Shown here in pieces: positions 1-8,256 of a stretch of 17,961 nucleotides of DNA. The position numbers were made by a program, and so were the translations under genes. The stretch is taken from assembly GCA_041398785.1 (NCBI GenBank), contig JAWKUA010000048.1, positions 1 to 17,961 on the forward strand, in the 5' to 3' direction. Under the pieces are notes generated by a model. It worked only from the letters and a program-made list of their open reading frames with translations. It had not been told where the DNA came from and searched no databases. This DNA is from Planctomycetaceae bacterium (GTDB taxonomy: Bacteria > Planctomycetota > Planctomycetia > Planctomycetales > Planctomycetaceae). Numbering within the stretch: position 1 is the stretch's first letter; every line of letters starts with the position of its first letter.

Positions 1-1853
1 CCAGCCTGGAACAAATGCGACTGGATCGCCTGACGCCGCCCACGGACGTGCGAGCGATCAACCCCGATGTTTCCGTCGCTGTCAGTTCCATCGTCGATAA
101 GTGTCTGCATCCCAATCCGAACAACCGATATGACTCCGCCGCGAAACTGGTCGAGGACCTGAATTGCGAGCTGCAATGGAAGCCGCTGAAGTTCGCGCAA
201 AACGCGTCCCGGCAGGAGCTGTTCGACAAATGGAGAAAGCGGCATCCGCGGCTGCTGTCGCGAACATCGCTGGCCGTGCTGCTGGGATTGACGATGCTGG
301 CCACCGGCGCCGGATGGAAGCTTCAGGACACTCGGCTGCGAACGGCGCGAGCTGAGCACGCCGCGCGAGACTTTCGCGATGCCGTGCCCGAAGTCCGAAC
401 GCTGCTGACGACTCCCGATGCGACCGGACCCGGAATCGAAGAAGGCATTGCCGCCGCGCTGGAATCCGTCGCTGTGTTCCAGTCAGCGAATGACGATTCG
501 TCAAAGGAACCAGCGTGGCACTGGACATCAGCCTATGACGCTCTGGATGAAGAACGTCAGCAGGAAATCCGGCGCAACGTGTTCGAAGTCTGCTATCTGG
601 TTTCGGCCGCGCGAGGCAACCAGGCGCAGCATAGTGATGCACCGGACTCCGCGAAGTTTCTGAACGACGCTCTGCGGTTCAATACGCGAGCCGGTGAGGC
701 ACTGTCGTCGTCCGGAATGCAGCGGGAGGCGTTGCTTCAGAAGGCCGCCCTGCTGGAACTTTCGGGAGAACTCGACCTGGCGAAGGAAGCCTGGAATTCC
801 GCGGCGACTCTGAACAGCGACGAATTCGATTCGCTCGTCACCGGCATCCGGCACCTTTCCGACGGACATCATGCCGACGCGGTGGCGTCTCTGGAAACGG
901 CCGTGATGCAGCATCCTCACGACTATTCCGGCTGGTTCCTGCTGGGAAAAGCGTTCGCCGGCGAACGTCGCTCCGATCGCGCGGAAGGCTGTTTTACGAC
1001 ATGCGTCGTGCTGAATCCGGATTGCTGGCGAGCATGGCAGGATCGCGGAATTCTGCGACTCTCGCAGCAAAACTTCGCCGAAGCGGAGCGTGATTTTGAT
1101 CGGCTGATTGAACTTCGCCCCGACATCGCGGCGGCCTATTTGAATCGCGGACTCGCGCGGCACGGGCTTGGCCGGATTGCAGAGGCGATTCAGGATCTGT
1201 CCGTGGCCATTGAACGCGGTGGCCCTTCACGCGCCTGGTTTTTGCGGTCCCGGTTTCGCCAGTTGACGGGAGATTCTGCCGGCGCCGCGGAAGACTTTCG
1301 CATCGGTCTGACGACGACGCCCGAAGACGAATTGAGCTGGATTGCTCGCGGTGTCGCCAGAATCCGAACTGACTCGGAGGGCGCCCTTTCGGATTTCCAG
1401 ACCGCTCTGCGCTATGACAACAATTCTCCGGCGGCTCTGCAGAACATGGCTCATGTGTATTCGCAGAAGCCGGATCAGCAGCAGCAGGCGATCGAAGCGC
1501 TGGGCCGCGTGATCGCATTCTTCCCCGACGATGCCGCCGCTGTTGCCGGACGCGGTGTGCTGCTGGCCAGAGCCGGCCGGACCGAGGACGCCGAACGTGA
1601 TGCCGTGACACTGCTGAGCCTGCATCCATCACCGCTGGAAACTTACCAGGCGGCCTGCATCTACGCACTAATCGGCAAGGAACATCCCGAGCACGTCAAC
1701 CGTGCCGTCTCACTGACGGCCGAGGCACTGCGTCGTCAGCCGGATCTGCTGAACATCACAGCCACCGATCCCGACATTGAAAACATCCGAGATTCCACAC
1801 AATTCCAACAGATCGTTAACGCGATCCGAGTCCTTTCTATTCAGGAAAAGTGA
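1..1853 (+). CDS. Ser/Thr protein kinase with C-terminal TPR array (5'-truncated by window edge)
   Basis: The reading frame is already open at base 3, so the gene starts upstream and only its C-terminal ~616 residues are visible. The first ~50 residues match the end of a Hanks-type kinase C-lobe (KCLHPNPNNRYDSAAKLVEDL, the conserved Arg of subdomain XI being in NNRYDS). A basic stretch (KWRKRHPR) and one hydrophobic segment around bases 260-315 (LAVLLGLTMLATGAG) form a likely single transmembrane helix. The region after it is helical, and from about base 880 to 1770 there are roughly eight TPR-like units with alternating W/Y-G/A-A-P spacing. The tail (DPDIENIRDSTQFQQI) is typical of the end of planctomycete kinase-TPR proteins. 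By family knowledge the kinase lies in the cytoplasm and the TPR part on the other side of the membrane, probably binding partners. The matrixin-like gene follows after 54 bp on the same strand and may be co-transcribed. The catalytic core is outside the window, so activity cannot be judged. Confidence 0.85.
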   Translation, partial: SLEQMRLDRLTPPTDVRAINPDVSVAVSSIVDKCLHPNPNNRYDSAAKLVEDLNCELQWKPLKFAQNASRQELFDKWRKRHPRLLSRTSLAVLLGLTMLATGAGWKLQDTRLRTARAEHAARDFRDAVPEVRTLLTTPDATGPGIEEGIAAALESVAVFQSANDDSSKEPAWHWTSAYDALDEERQQEIRRNVFEVCYLVSAARGNQAQHSDAPDSAKFLNDALRFNTRAGEALSSSGMQREALLQKAALLELSGELDLAKEAWNSAATLNSDEFDSLVTGIRHLSDGHHADAVASLETAVMQHPHDYSGWFLLGKAFAGERRSDRAEGCFTTCVVLNPDCWRAWQDRGILRLSQQNFAEAERDFDRLIELRPDIAAAYLNRGLARHGLGRIAEAIQDLSVAIERGGPSRAWFLRSRFRQLTGDSAGAAEDFRIGLTTTPEDELSWIARGVARIRTDSEGALSDFQTALRYDNNSPAALQNMAHVYSQKPDQQQQAIEALGRVIAFFPDDAAAVAGRGVLLARAGRTEDAERDAVTLLSLHPSPLETYQAACIYALIGKEHPEHVNRAVSLTAEALRRQPDLLNITATDPDIENIRDSTQFQQIVNAIRVLSIQEK

Positions 1854-1907
1854 AACGATGCGCGGGCCGCGACACAGGTTCACTCCGCACATCATTGAAA
1901 GCCGAAA

Positions 1908-3545
1908 ATGCTCCGAAATCTGTTCAATCCAAACACGCTTGCTCGCAGGTCCCGCAGGAATCCGCTGTTGTGCCATCGTTCGGCGGTGATTGAGTTCCTG
2001 GAAGCTCGCTTGTTGCTGACCGCGAACGGCCTGGTCGATGTTTCCAGCCTGACGATCAGCTTTGCTCCGGATGGAACTCACGTCGGCGGCCACGAAAGCA
2101 GCCTGCATACCGACATGGCCGACCTCGGGACCGAAGCGGAATGGCAGGACACGATTCTTTCGGCGTTTCGAACCTGGATGCAGGAAATCAACGGCGACGT
2201 GCAAATGGTCTCCGACGGCGGACAGGACTTCGGAGTCGCCGGGCTGTCCCAGGGCGATTCGCGCTTCGGCGATATCCGGGTCGCCGCCGTTCCGCTGTCT
2301 GACGGGATCATCGCGGTTTCCGTTCCGCACAACGACTCGATCTCCGGCACGTGGGCCGGCGATGTGCTGTTCAACAGCGAAGTTGACCTGGCGAATCTGG
2401 ACGAACTGTTTTCCATTACGCTGCATGAGTCCGGTCACATTCTGGGGCTGCAGCACAGCACCGACCCGGCGTCGGTCATGTTCAGCCACGCGAACACCAG
2501 CATCATGGCGCCGACGGCGGACGATCTCAGCGAACTGCGACGTCTGTACGGAAGCGGTTCAGAGGGTTCAGAACATGAAACCGAAATCGATGATGACGAC
2601 AACGATGACGTGGACCATCCGGAGGAACTCATCAACCAGGCACCGGTGGGAGCGTTCAGTTACTACCAGATCGACGGTTCGATTCAGTCGGCCGACGACG
2701 TGGACCATTTCCTGTTTACCGCAGGTGAAGCTGACTCTGAAAAGATCAAATCCGCCACGATCGTGTTGCAGACCTGGGATCTGAGCGGTCGTCTGCCGGA
2801 GATCGCACTGCTGACAAGTTCCGGCAAGTCCGTCGAATCGACGGTAATGGTGACCACCGATGGCAGAATCATTCTGCAGCCAAAGGAAGTGGAGGCCGGC
2901 AAGGCGTACATCGTTCGCGTGAATTCGACCGGAGCGGACACGAGTTGCCACTATCGACTGACGGTGTCGTTCAGCAGCCGAAAGTCGGAAACGCCGCTGG
3001 GTTCACTCAGCACAGGAACGCTCGACCGTGAGAAGCAACAGAAGCGAAGTGACCTGTACGTCGCGGAGTCGCAGTTGTTCACGTTCGCAATCGCCGCGAA
3101 GAAGCTCAAACGCGACCAGATGGCCGGCGTGGCCATGTCGATCTTCGATTCGAACGGAACACGCGTGTTCCAGATGGCCACCGCGACCGGCCAAACGGTG
3201 CTGGAACGAAGTATCCTGCTGGCTCCGGGAGCCTACACCGTGTTGACAGAAGCCGTTCTGCCACCCGACACCCGGCGGTCACCGGAGATCGAATACCAAC
3301 TGTTTGCCGCGGTCTCGTCACTGCCCGTCGGTCCGTCCGTCACTGATCCGACAAACCTGCCGGAATACTACGACCCGGATCTGCAGATGTATCTGTATCC
3401 CGGACACGTCGCGACGCCGGAGCCATACGTCGTAATTCCCGACCCGAACTATCAGCCGTACACATACGTGCCGCCCGCCGTTGTGCAGCCGACCGCGCCG
3501 CTGTCATGGGAAGACTACCTGCGACTGATGGGTTTTCTGATGTAG
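1908..3545 (+). CDS. Exported matrixin-like zinc metalloprotease with LEPR-XLL N-terminus
   Basis: 545 aa. The N-terminus carries a basic stretch followed by FLEARLLLTAN (residues 30-40), a match to the LEPR-XLL motif that marks many planctomycete surface proteins. Residues ~173-184 read HESGHILGLQHS, the extended zinc site HExxHxxGxxH of metzincins, with Glu174 as catalytic base. It is followed by SVMF/SIMAP Met-turn candidates and by DDLSELRRLYG, the usual matrixin C-terminal helix. After the catalytic domain comes a very acidic linker (residues ~221-241, rich in D/E). A beta-rich region follows, starting near DVDHFLF (residue ~264), that resembles a PPC (bacterial pre-peptidase C-terminal) domain. 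The last ~60 residues are rich in Pro and Tyr. The start ATG is the first in its frame after a stop at 1896; no strong Shine-Dalgarno site is seen. It lies 54 bp behind the kinase-TPR gene. The substrate is unknown, and secretion or surface attachment is inferred from the N-terminal motif. Confidence 0.85.
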   Translation: MLRNLFNPNTLARRSRRNPLLCHRSAVIEFLEARLLLTANGLVDVSSLTISFAPDGTHVGGHESSLHTDMADLGTEAEWQDTILSAFRTWMQEINGDVQMVSDGGQDFGVAGLSQGDSRFGDIRVAAVPLSDGIIAVSVPHNDSISGTWAGDVLFNSEVDLANLDELFSITLHESGHILGLQHSTDPASVMFSHANTSIMAPTADDLSELRRLYGSGSEGSEHETEIDDDDNDDVDHPEELINQAPVGAFSYYQIDGSIQSADDVDHFLFTAGEADSEKIKSATIVLQTWDLSGRLPEIALLTSSGKSVESTVMVTTDGRIILQPKEVEAGKAYIVRVNSTGADTSCHYRLTVSFSSRKSETPLGSLSTGTLDREKQQKRSDLYVAESQLFTFAIAAKKLKRDQMAGVAMSIFDSNGTRVFQMATATGQTVLERSILLAPGAYTVLTEAVLPPDTRRSPEIEYQLFAAVSSLPVGPSVTDPTNLPEYYDPDLQMYLYPGHVATPEPYVVIPDPNYQPYTYVPPAVVQPTAPLSWEDYLRLMGFLM

Positions 3546-3931
3546 CGCTGCTTCTGCAATGCCATCGTCCCAACGTCAAATGAGGTGCGCAGCGAAAGAG
3601 CGGCAGGACTGATGTCTTCGTTGCGTTTGGCGAGGCTGTGATGATCGTTGTCACCGTCACCGGTTCGCAATTGTCACATTGCGGTCGATTCCGGTTGTGA
3701 CGGTTGCCAGGATCGGTCCGCCGCTGTAACGGGCCAAAACCGAAAAACCGGCCCGAATCGTGCCGTCCGTACCAATGCTGTATCAGCAAGAATTCGGGAA
3801 TCTCATTCAGCCGGTCGATGAGTTATCAGGGCGTTGAAAGAGGTGTTGGACGTTCTCCGGCGCCTGCAGAGAGCCTGAAGAAACGGATGCCTTCAAAGTT
3901 CCCGACACCTTTTTCGACCGGTTGTTCCTGC
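3546..3931. other. Intergenic spacer with two potential hairpins
   Basis: This is the 386-bp stretch between the protease and the TolC-like gene. The TolC frame stays open upstream to 3704, but residues encoded there are Cys/Arg/Ser-rich and low in the hydrophobic pattern expected of an export signal, so I treat it as non-coding. Two foldable segments are visible. ACCGTCA (3653-3659) pairs with TGACGGT (3698-3704), with CCGG/CCGG inside it. CGGGCC (3730-3735) pairs with GGCCCG (3750-3755) around a 14-base A-rich loop. Neither has a T-tract. I see no convincing promoter consensus, and no riboswitch class that I recognise. Confidence 0.4.
3730..3755. other. GC-rich hairpin upstream of TolC-like gene
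   Basis: A perfect 6-bp inverted repeat CGGGCC/GGCCCG with the loop AAAACCGAAAAACC. It lacks a T-run on either strand, so it is not a classical intrinsic terminator. It could be a leader-RNA structure for the downstream gene or chance in GC-rich DNA. Confidence 0.3.
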
Positions 3932-5821
3932 ATGAGATCTGCATGCCGCCAGTTTGCTGCGCGCATCGCGTTCGCGTTCGTCGTGATCTCGGCTGCCTGG
4001 CTGCCGAATCCCGCCTTTGCGCAACTGCGGTTCGACGAACAGCACAGCATTCGCTGGCACCGGCCGGAAGAGATCGTCACGTTTCGCAGACCCGCGAACC
4101 CGGTTCCCGTAACCGTGGCCACAGTCAGCGATGACGCGCCGGAACGATTCCTGTCGCTGGACGAAGCGATCCGCATCGCGCTGCAGAATTCGGAAGTCAT
4201 TCGAGTCCTCGCGGGAACCGCAGCCGTCTCTTCCGGAAGCACAATTTACGACACGGCGATCGCGACGACTCCCATCGATCAGGCCGTCGGACGCTTCGAT
4301 CCTGTGTTTTTCGCCAACAGTAACTGGCGAAAGTCGGAACAGCCTGGCCAGCTTCGAAGCGGCGGCAACGACTTGTCCATCGGCCTGAATCAGACAAACC
4401 GGCTGGGCGGAGTTGCCGGTCTGACGTTCGGCAACAACTTCAGCTACGGGTCCGGCGCTTTACCGTTCAGCACCACTCAACGGCCGTCGCTGGAACTCAG
4501 CTACACGCAGCCGCTGTTGTCGGGAGCCGGTCGAGCGGCCAATGAAGCTCCGATTGTCATCGCTCGACTGCAACAGGATCAGTCGTATTTTCAGTTCAAG
4601 GATTCCATGCAGGAACTGGTTCGCGGCGTCGTCGCGGCCTACTGGAATCTGGTTCAGGCGCGCACGGAACTTTGGGCGCGAGAAAAGCAGGTCGAACAGG
4701 CGGATTTCGCGCTCGAACGCGCCGAAGCACAGTTTCGCGCGGAGCGAGTTCGCATTGCCGACGTGGCCCAGCCGAAAGTGTCGTACAACAACTTTCGAGC
4801 GAACCTGATCGCGGCCCGCGGCAACGTCCTGCAGACCGAGGCCGCGCTGCGAAACATGCTGGGACTGCCGCCCGAGGACGGTTCCCGCATTGTTCCGTCG
4901 ACACCGCCCACGCGCGATCGAGTCGAGTTTCACTGGGAAGAACTGATCGACACGGCTCAGATCAGACGTCCGGATCTGATTGAGTTGAACCTGATCCTGC
5001 TGGCCGATCAGCAGCGGCTTGTTCAGGCCAGAAACGTGGCTCAACCGACGCTGAATGCCGTGGGAGTCCAGAGCTGGAACGGTCTGACAGGCAGAACAGC
5101 CGGCACGACGTTTGGTTCCGAACTCAACGACAACCCAAGCTGGACTCTGGGAGTAACATTTCAGGTGCCACTGGGACTGCGGCAGGCTCGCGCGGCGGCC
5201 CGGTCGTCGGAACTGCTCATCGCGCGAGACCGCGCGAACATCGCTCAGGGAATCCATCAGGTCGAACACCAACTGGCGACAACCGTTCGAAGTCTCGACC
5301 AGGCTTACCTGCAGTACGAAGCGTTTCGTGAAGTCCGCCAGGCAGCCAGCGTCAACCTGGAAGTTCAGTTTGCGGAAGAACAGGTCGGACGCGTCATCTT
5401 TCTGAACGTGCTGCAGGCGATCAACGACTGGGGCAACTCCGTCGCATCCGAAGCATCGGCACTGACGCAGTACAATTCTCAGCTTGCAACGCTGGAGCGC
5501 CAGACCGGAACGGTTCTGGAAGTTCACGGTGTCACGTTTGTCGAAGAACGCTTCGCCGCCATCGGACCGCACGGACGACACTTCGAACCGGACTGCTACC
5601 CGCGCGATCTGCGAGCCGCCGATTCCGCTCCGCGCTACGAAGACTCCGGCGAAGCGGCCGAGGAATTCTTCGAACTCGACGACTACCCTCACCGCCGCCC
5701 GAAACCCGACCCGGTCGACGCGCCAGGTCCGCCGAGGGATGTCCCGGCCGAAGAACCCACCACCAGCGCGTCCTCCAGCCGGCACTTTTCCCTTCGAACC
5801 GTGCGAGACATTTTCCGCTGA
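3932..5821 (+). CDS. TolC family outer-membrane efflux protein
   Basis: 629 aa from the chosen ATG. I chose this start because it gives a textbook signal peptide: MRSACRQFAAR, then the hydrophobic IAFAFVVISAAWL, then PNPAFA with cleavage before QLRF. ATG 3887 is an in-frame alternative that adds 15 residues. The mature protein begins its OEP domain near residue 74 with SLDEAIRIALQNSEVIRVL, the conserved helix start of TolC-type repeats. Two long coiled-coil helical hairpins (for example the AREKQVEQADFALERAEAQF stretch, and the VQFAEEQVGRV helix of the second repeat) are separated by beta-strand segments rich in alternating hydrophobics and N/S/T. The Q-V-E-Q and RRPDL elements are typical of the family. 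TolC proteins form trimeric channels across the outer membrane and periplasm. A tail of ~95 residues after ~535 is acidic and Pro-rich (ELDDYPHRRPKPDPVDAPG), longer than in ordinary TolC. No adaptor (MFP) or inner-membrane pump gene is adjacent. Confidence 0.9.
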   Translation: MRSACRQFAARIAFAFVVISAAWLPNPAFAQLRFDEQHSIRWHRPEEIVTFRRPANPVPVTVATVSDDAPERFLSLDEAIRIALQNSEVIRVLAGTAAVSSGSTIYDTAIATTPIDQAVGRFDPVFFANSNWRKSEQPGQLRSGGNDLSIGLNQTNRLGGVAGLTFGNNFSYGSGALPFSTTQRPSLELSYTQPLLSGAGRAANEAPIVIARLQQDQSYFQFKDSMQELVRGVVAAYWNLVQARTELWAREKQVEQADFALERAEAQFRAERVRIADVAQPKVSYNNFRANLIAARGNVLQTEAALRNMLGLPPEDGSRIVPSTPPTRDRVEFHWEELIDTAQIRRPDLIELNLILLADQQRLVQARNVAQPTLNAVGVQSWNGLTGRTAGTTFGSELNDNPSWTLGVTFQVPLGLRQARAAARSSELLIARDRANIAQGIHQVEHQLATTVRSLDQAYLQYEAFREVRQAASVNLEVQFAEEQVGRVIFLNVLQAINDWGNSVASEASALTQYNSQLATLERQTGTVLEVHGVTFVEERFAAIGPHGRHFEPDCYPRDLRAADSAPRYEDSGEAAEEFFELDDYPHRRPKPDPVDAPGPPRDVPAEEPTTSASSSRHFSLRTVRDIFR

Positions 5822-5916
5822 CCCGCGGCTGCAAACCCGGCAACACGCGAAGCAAGTACGTTCCGGCGGCCCGACGGACCCTGTCCTCTCTGACATCGCC
5901 CTTTCCACGGCGAATG

Positions 5917-6012
5917 GGCCACAGATTTCGCAGATGAACACAGATTCTGTCCGCGCCTGTCGACTGCGCCGCACGAGCATGTCATCTGTGTGAATCTGTG
6001 AAATCTGTGGCC
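5917..6012. repeat. Long imperfect inverted repeat (REP-like extragenic element)
   Basis: The left arm (5917-5946) begins GGCCACAGATTTCGCAGATG, and the right arm (5983-6012) is its reverse complement at 26 of 30 positions, ending AATCTGTGGCC. The 36-base spacer is unrelated. Each arm is built of a repeated ACAGATT/ACAGATG core with ~8-11-base periodicity. From memory, ATCTGTG(A/N)AATCTGTGG-type extragenic repeats are scattered through many environmental bacterial genomes; I could not search for other copies here. It sits between the convergent TolC-like and SDR genes, where it could act as a bidirectional transcription barrier. Confidence 0.7.
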
Positions 6013-6042
6013 AAGAACGCTTCGCAGGGTGCGAGTCGAAGC

Positions 6043-6849
6043 CTATTCGCCGGGCATCGGATACGGTTCCGCGAAGGCGGCGAATGCGCCCAGGCCGCCG
6101 TCGACTTCCAGGTCCGTGGCTGTGATGAATGACGCGGCGCAGCTACTGAGCCACAGGACAGCGGACGCGACTTCTTCCGGCTTTCCGATGCGGCCGATGG
6201 GGTGACGGTTCGCCAGTTCGGCGGCGCCGCCCTGAGCTTCCAGGCTGGCTCGCACCAGCGGCGTGTCAATGGCTCCCGGCGACACACTGACGACGCGAAT
6301 GCCGTCGCGAGCGTACTCGATTCCCCATTGCCTGGCCTGCAGAATATTGGCCGCCTTGATCGGTCCGTACGCAGCAACCTGACGGGCCGTTCGGTGAGCC
6401 TGGCCGCTGGCCATGTTGACGATGACTCCCGCCTGTTGCCGTTTCATGTGCGGCACTGCGTGCTTCGCCAGCCAGGTGTAACCCGAAAAATTCACGTCCA
6501 CCATCCGCTGCCACAGGTCCGACGGAAACTGATCCACAGGAACATAAGATTCCGGCGGCTGGATGGCGGCATTGTTGACCAGCACGTCCAGGGCTCCGTG
6601 CTGTTCGATGGTGAATTCCACGGCGTTACGGCAGTCTTCTTCCACGGACGTGTCGCCTCGCACGAAGTCGATTCCGTCGGGCAGATCGCCGGCGGCGGCA
6701 TCATCGATATCCAGACACACAACGGCTGCGCCGGATTTCGCGAACGCTTCACAGATCGCTCGGCCAATCCCGGCGGCTCCGCCGCTGACCAGCACGACGC
6801 GGCCGGAATGATCGCAGGTGACTCGACCCAGGGGACGTGGTGTCGGCAT
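6043..6849 (-). CDS. SDR family NAD(P)-dependent oxidoreductase
   Basis: 268 aa, the usual length of a classical short-chain dehydrogenase/reductase. The Rossmann motif is SGGAAGIGR (residues 22-30). Asp47 at the end of beta-2 (VVCLDID) suggests NAD(H) rather than NADP(H). NNAA (92-95), Asn120, Ser148, Tyr161 and Lys165 give a complete N-S-Y-K catalytic set, with the active-site segment AAYGPIKAAN instead of the commoner YSASKAA. The sequence PGAIDTPLV and the closing FITATDLEVDGG are standard for the classical group. The start ATG is preceded by GAGAAGG about 8 bases upstream. The substrate cannot be read from the sequence; related enzymes act on sugars, hydroxy-acids or acyl-ACP. It is convergent with the TolC-like gene and divergent from the sulfotransferase, so it appears to be transcribed alone. 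Confidence 0.9.
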   Translation of the reverse strand: MPTPRPLGRVTCDHSGRVVLVSGGAAGIGRAICEAFAKSGAAVVCLDIDDAAAGDLPDGIDFVRGDTSVEEDCRNAVEFTIEQHGALDVLVNNAAIQPPESYVPVDQFPSDLWQRMVDVNFSGYTWLAKHAVPHMKRQQAGVIVNMASGQAHRTARQVAAYGPIKAANILQARQWGIEYARDGIRVVSVSPGAIDTPLVRASLEAQGGAAELANRHPIGRIGKPEEVASAVLWLSSCAASFITATDLEVDGGLGAFAAFAEPYPMPGE

Positions 6850-7170
6850 TTGCGGGACCTTCTCGTCAGGAGGAATGATGGCGGGCGGAGCGTATCACGA
6901 GCCGAAAACCGCAGAAAGGCACCGCGACCGATGTCGCACCACTCAATCGTCGCACAGGTTCGGGGTCAAGTTTCGTGTTGCAATTCGGCAACGTTCCCGC
7001 CAACAGGTACGCGCGTCATGATTGAGCGGAAACCCGCCGTCGAGCATTTCGGGAACATGAATACCCCGGCCTTCGTGGAATTTCGAGGCAAGACTAGCAA
7101 CGGTCGCCGCGTGTGTGCGACTGCGCGAAGTTGATCTGCTGAGATCGCCTTTCCTGATTCGAGCCATTCC
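6850..7170. other. Divergent intergenic region, possible repeat remnant
   Basis: This 321-bp spacer separates the divergent SDR (-) and sulfotransferase (+) genes, so it should hold promoters for both. No convincing -35/-10 pair stands out. Short open frames cross it on both strands but show no recognisable protein and no good ribosome site. The segment GGTTCGGGGTCAAGTTTCG (about 6958-6976) resembles, from memory, flanking sequence of REP-associated tyrosine transposase elements. No transposase is present and the resemblance is unverified. Confidence 0.35.
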
Positions 7171-8232
7171 ATGCCGAACGTTGCACCATCGTCGAACTTC
7201 CGGGATCCGTTCGGATTGCTGGTCAGAATGCTGCGTTCCGGGAACCGGGCAGCCTATTCGGCTCTTCTGCACGAAGCCATGCGGATCGCGGCGATTCCGC
7301 TGGATGTGCTGCTGTCGGGAATGGAGAAGCGCTGCATTGATCGTGCAACGTCAAGCCGTCATCCGCTGCTGCTGATCGTCGGGCCTCCACGCAGCGGCAC
7401 GACTCTGGTTTATCAGGCCCTGGCTCAGTATCTGGATGTTTCCGTCCCGACGAATCTGAGCGCCATGTTTCCTCGATCGCCTCTGACGGTATCGCGGCTG
7501 TTCCATCGGAAGCGCAGGGCGACGAAACCGGAGTTCCGCAACTTCTACGGTCAAACAGCCTCGCTTCACGGATCGAACGATGCGTTTCACCTGTGGAATC
7601 GCTGGCTGGGCGATGATCGGTACAACCCGGCGGCGGAGCTTTCGTCGTCGACGGTTGCCGACATGCAGAAAACGCTGGCCGCGTGGACGATCGCGTTTGA
7701 CAGGCCGTTGCTGAACAAGAATAACCGCAACGCTGCCTGCATCGATCTGCTGGCTCGGCATCTGCCGAGCGGATATTTCATCGTGGTGCAGCGGCAACCG
7801 CTGTTTGTTGTGCAGTCGCTGATTAAGGCTCGCCGCCAGGTGCAGGGCGATTCCGGCACCGGCTGGGGGCTCCGCAGTCACACGACAACTGACGCTTCCG
7901 ACCCGCTGGCCTATGTCGACGATGTCTGCGAACAGGTCATCACGATCGACGCGGAAATCGAACAGCAGCTTCGGCAGGTCGCATCCAATCGCGTCGTCCG
8001 GATTTCGTATGAAGAATTCTGCGAACACCCCGCGGAGATGATCGCGCATGTGGCGAACTCAATTCCCGGCGTGAAGCTGAACGACCAGATGCCGCTGGAC
8101 AACCTGCCTGTTCTGCAGACATCCTCGCGCCTGACGCTCACGCCGGACGAACACGCTCGCGCCGTGGAACAACTGAAACTCGCTGCCGCGGCATCGGTGA
8201 GCGTCAAGCCGGCAGAGTTCTGCGCAAAGTAG
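7171..8232 (+). CDS. Sulfotransferase family protein (PAPS-dependent)
   Basis: 353 aa. HPLLLIVGPPRSGTTLVYQAL (residues 64-84) contains the 5'-phosphosulfate-binding loop GPPRSGTTL (71-79). Arg208 and Ser216 in the QRQPLFVVQSLIKARR segment match the 3'-phosphate-binding R...S pattern of sulfotransferases. YEEFCEHPAEMIAHVANSI (280-298) is the conserved region seen near the end of the Sulfotransfer_3-type fold. The family moves sulfate from PAPS to hydroxyl or amino groups of glycans, lipids or small molecules; the acceptor here is unknown. There is no signal peptide or transmembrane helix, so it is probably cytoplasmic. The ATG at 7171 lacks a strong Shine-Dalgarno site, with only CGAGCC nearby. 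It is divergent from the SDR gene and convergent with the apt operon. A role in surface polysaccharide sulfation is plausible but inferred. Confidence 0.88.
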   Translation: MPNVAPSSNFRDPFGLLVRMLRSGNRAAYSALLHEAMRIAAIPLDVLLSGMEKRCIDRATSSRHPLLLIVGPPRSGTTLVYQALAQYLDVSVPTNLSAMFPRSPLTVSRLFHRKRRATKPEFRNFYGQTASLHGSNDAFHLWNRWLGDDRYNPAAELSSSTVADMQKTLAAWTIAFDRPLLNKNNRNAACIDLLARHLPSGYFIVVQRQPLFVVQSLIKARRQVQGDSGTGWGLRSHTTTDASDPLAYVDDVCEQVITIDAEIEQQLRQVASNRVVRISYEEFCEHPAEMIAHVANSIPGVKLNDQMPLDNLPVLQTSSRLTLTPDEHARAVEQLKLAAAASVSVKPAEFCAK

Positions 8233-8256
8233 ACGCAACGGCTCGAAGTGCGACAT

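Noticed and set aside
3704..3931. N-terminal extension of the TolC-like frame
   Set aside because: The extension encodes Cys/Ser/Arg-rich sequence, contains a hairpin and puts ~76 residues before a perfect signal peptide. A start at 3932 (or 3887) is simpler.
4460..5980. Minus-strand open frame of ~506 codons opposite the TolC-like gene
   Set aside because: The plus strand carries a clear TolC fold with a signal peptide. The antisense product shows no family and runs into the inverted-repeat spacer.
5917..6012. Inverted repeat as ends of an insertion sequence
   Set aside because: The arms are 36 bases apart with no transposase between them, so this is an extragenic repeat rather than a mobile element.
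6202..7134. Plus-strand open frame of ~310 codons crossing the SDR gene into the divergent spacer
   Set aside because: Most of it is antisense to a complete SDR enzyme. The part beyond base 6850 codes for no recognisable protein and lacks a ribosome site.
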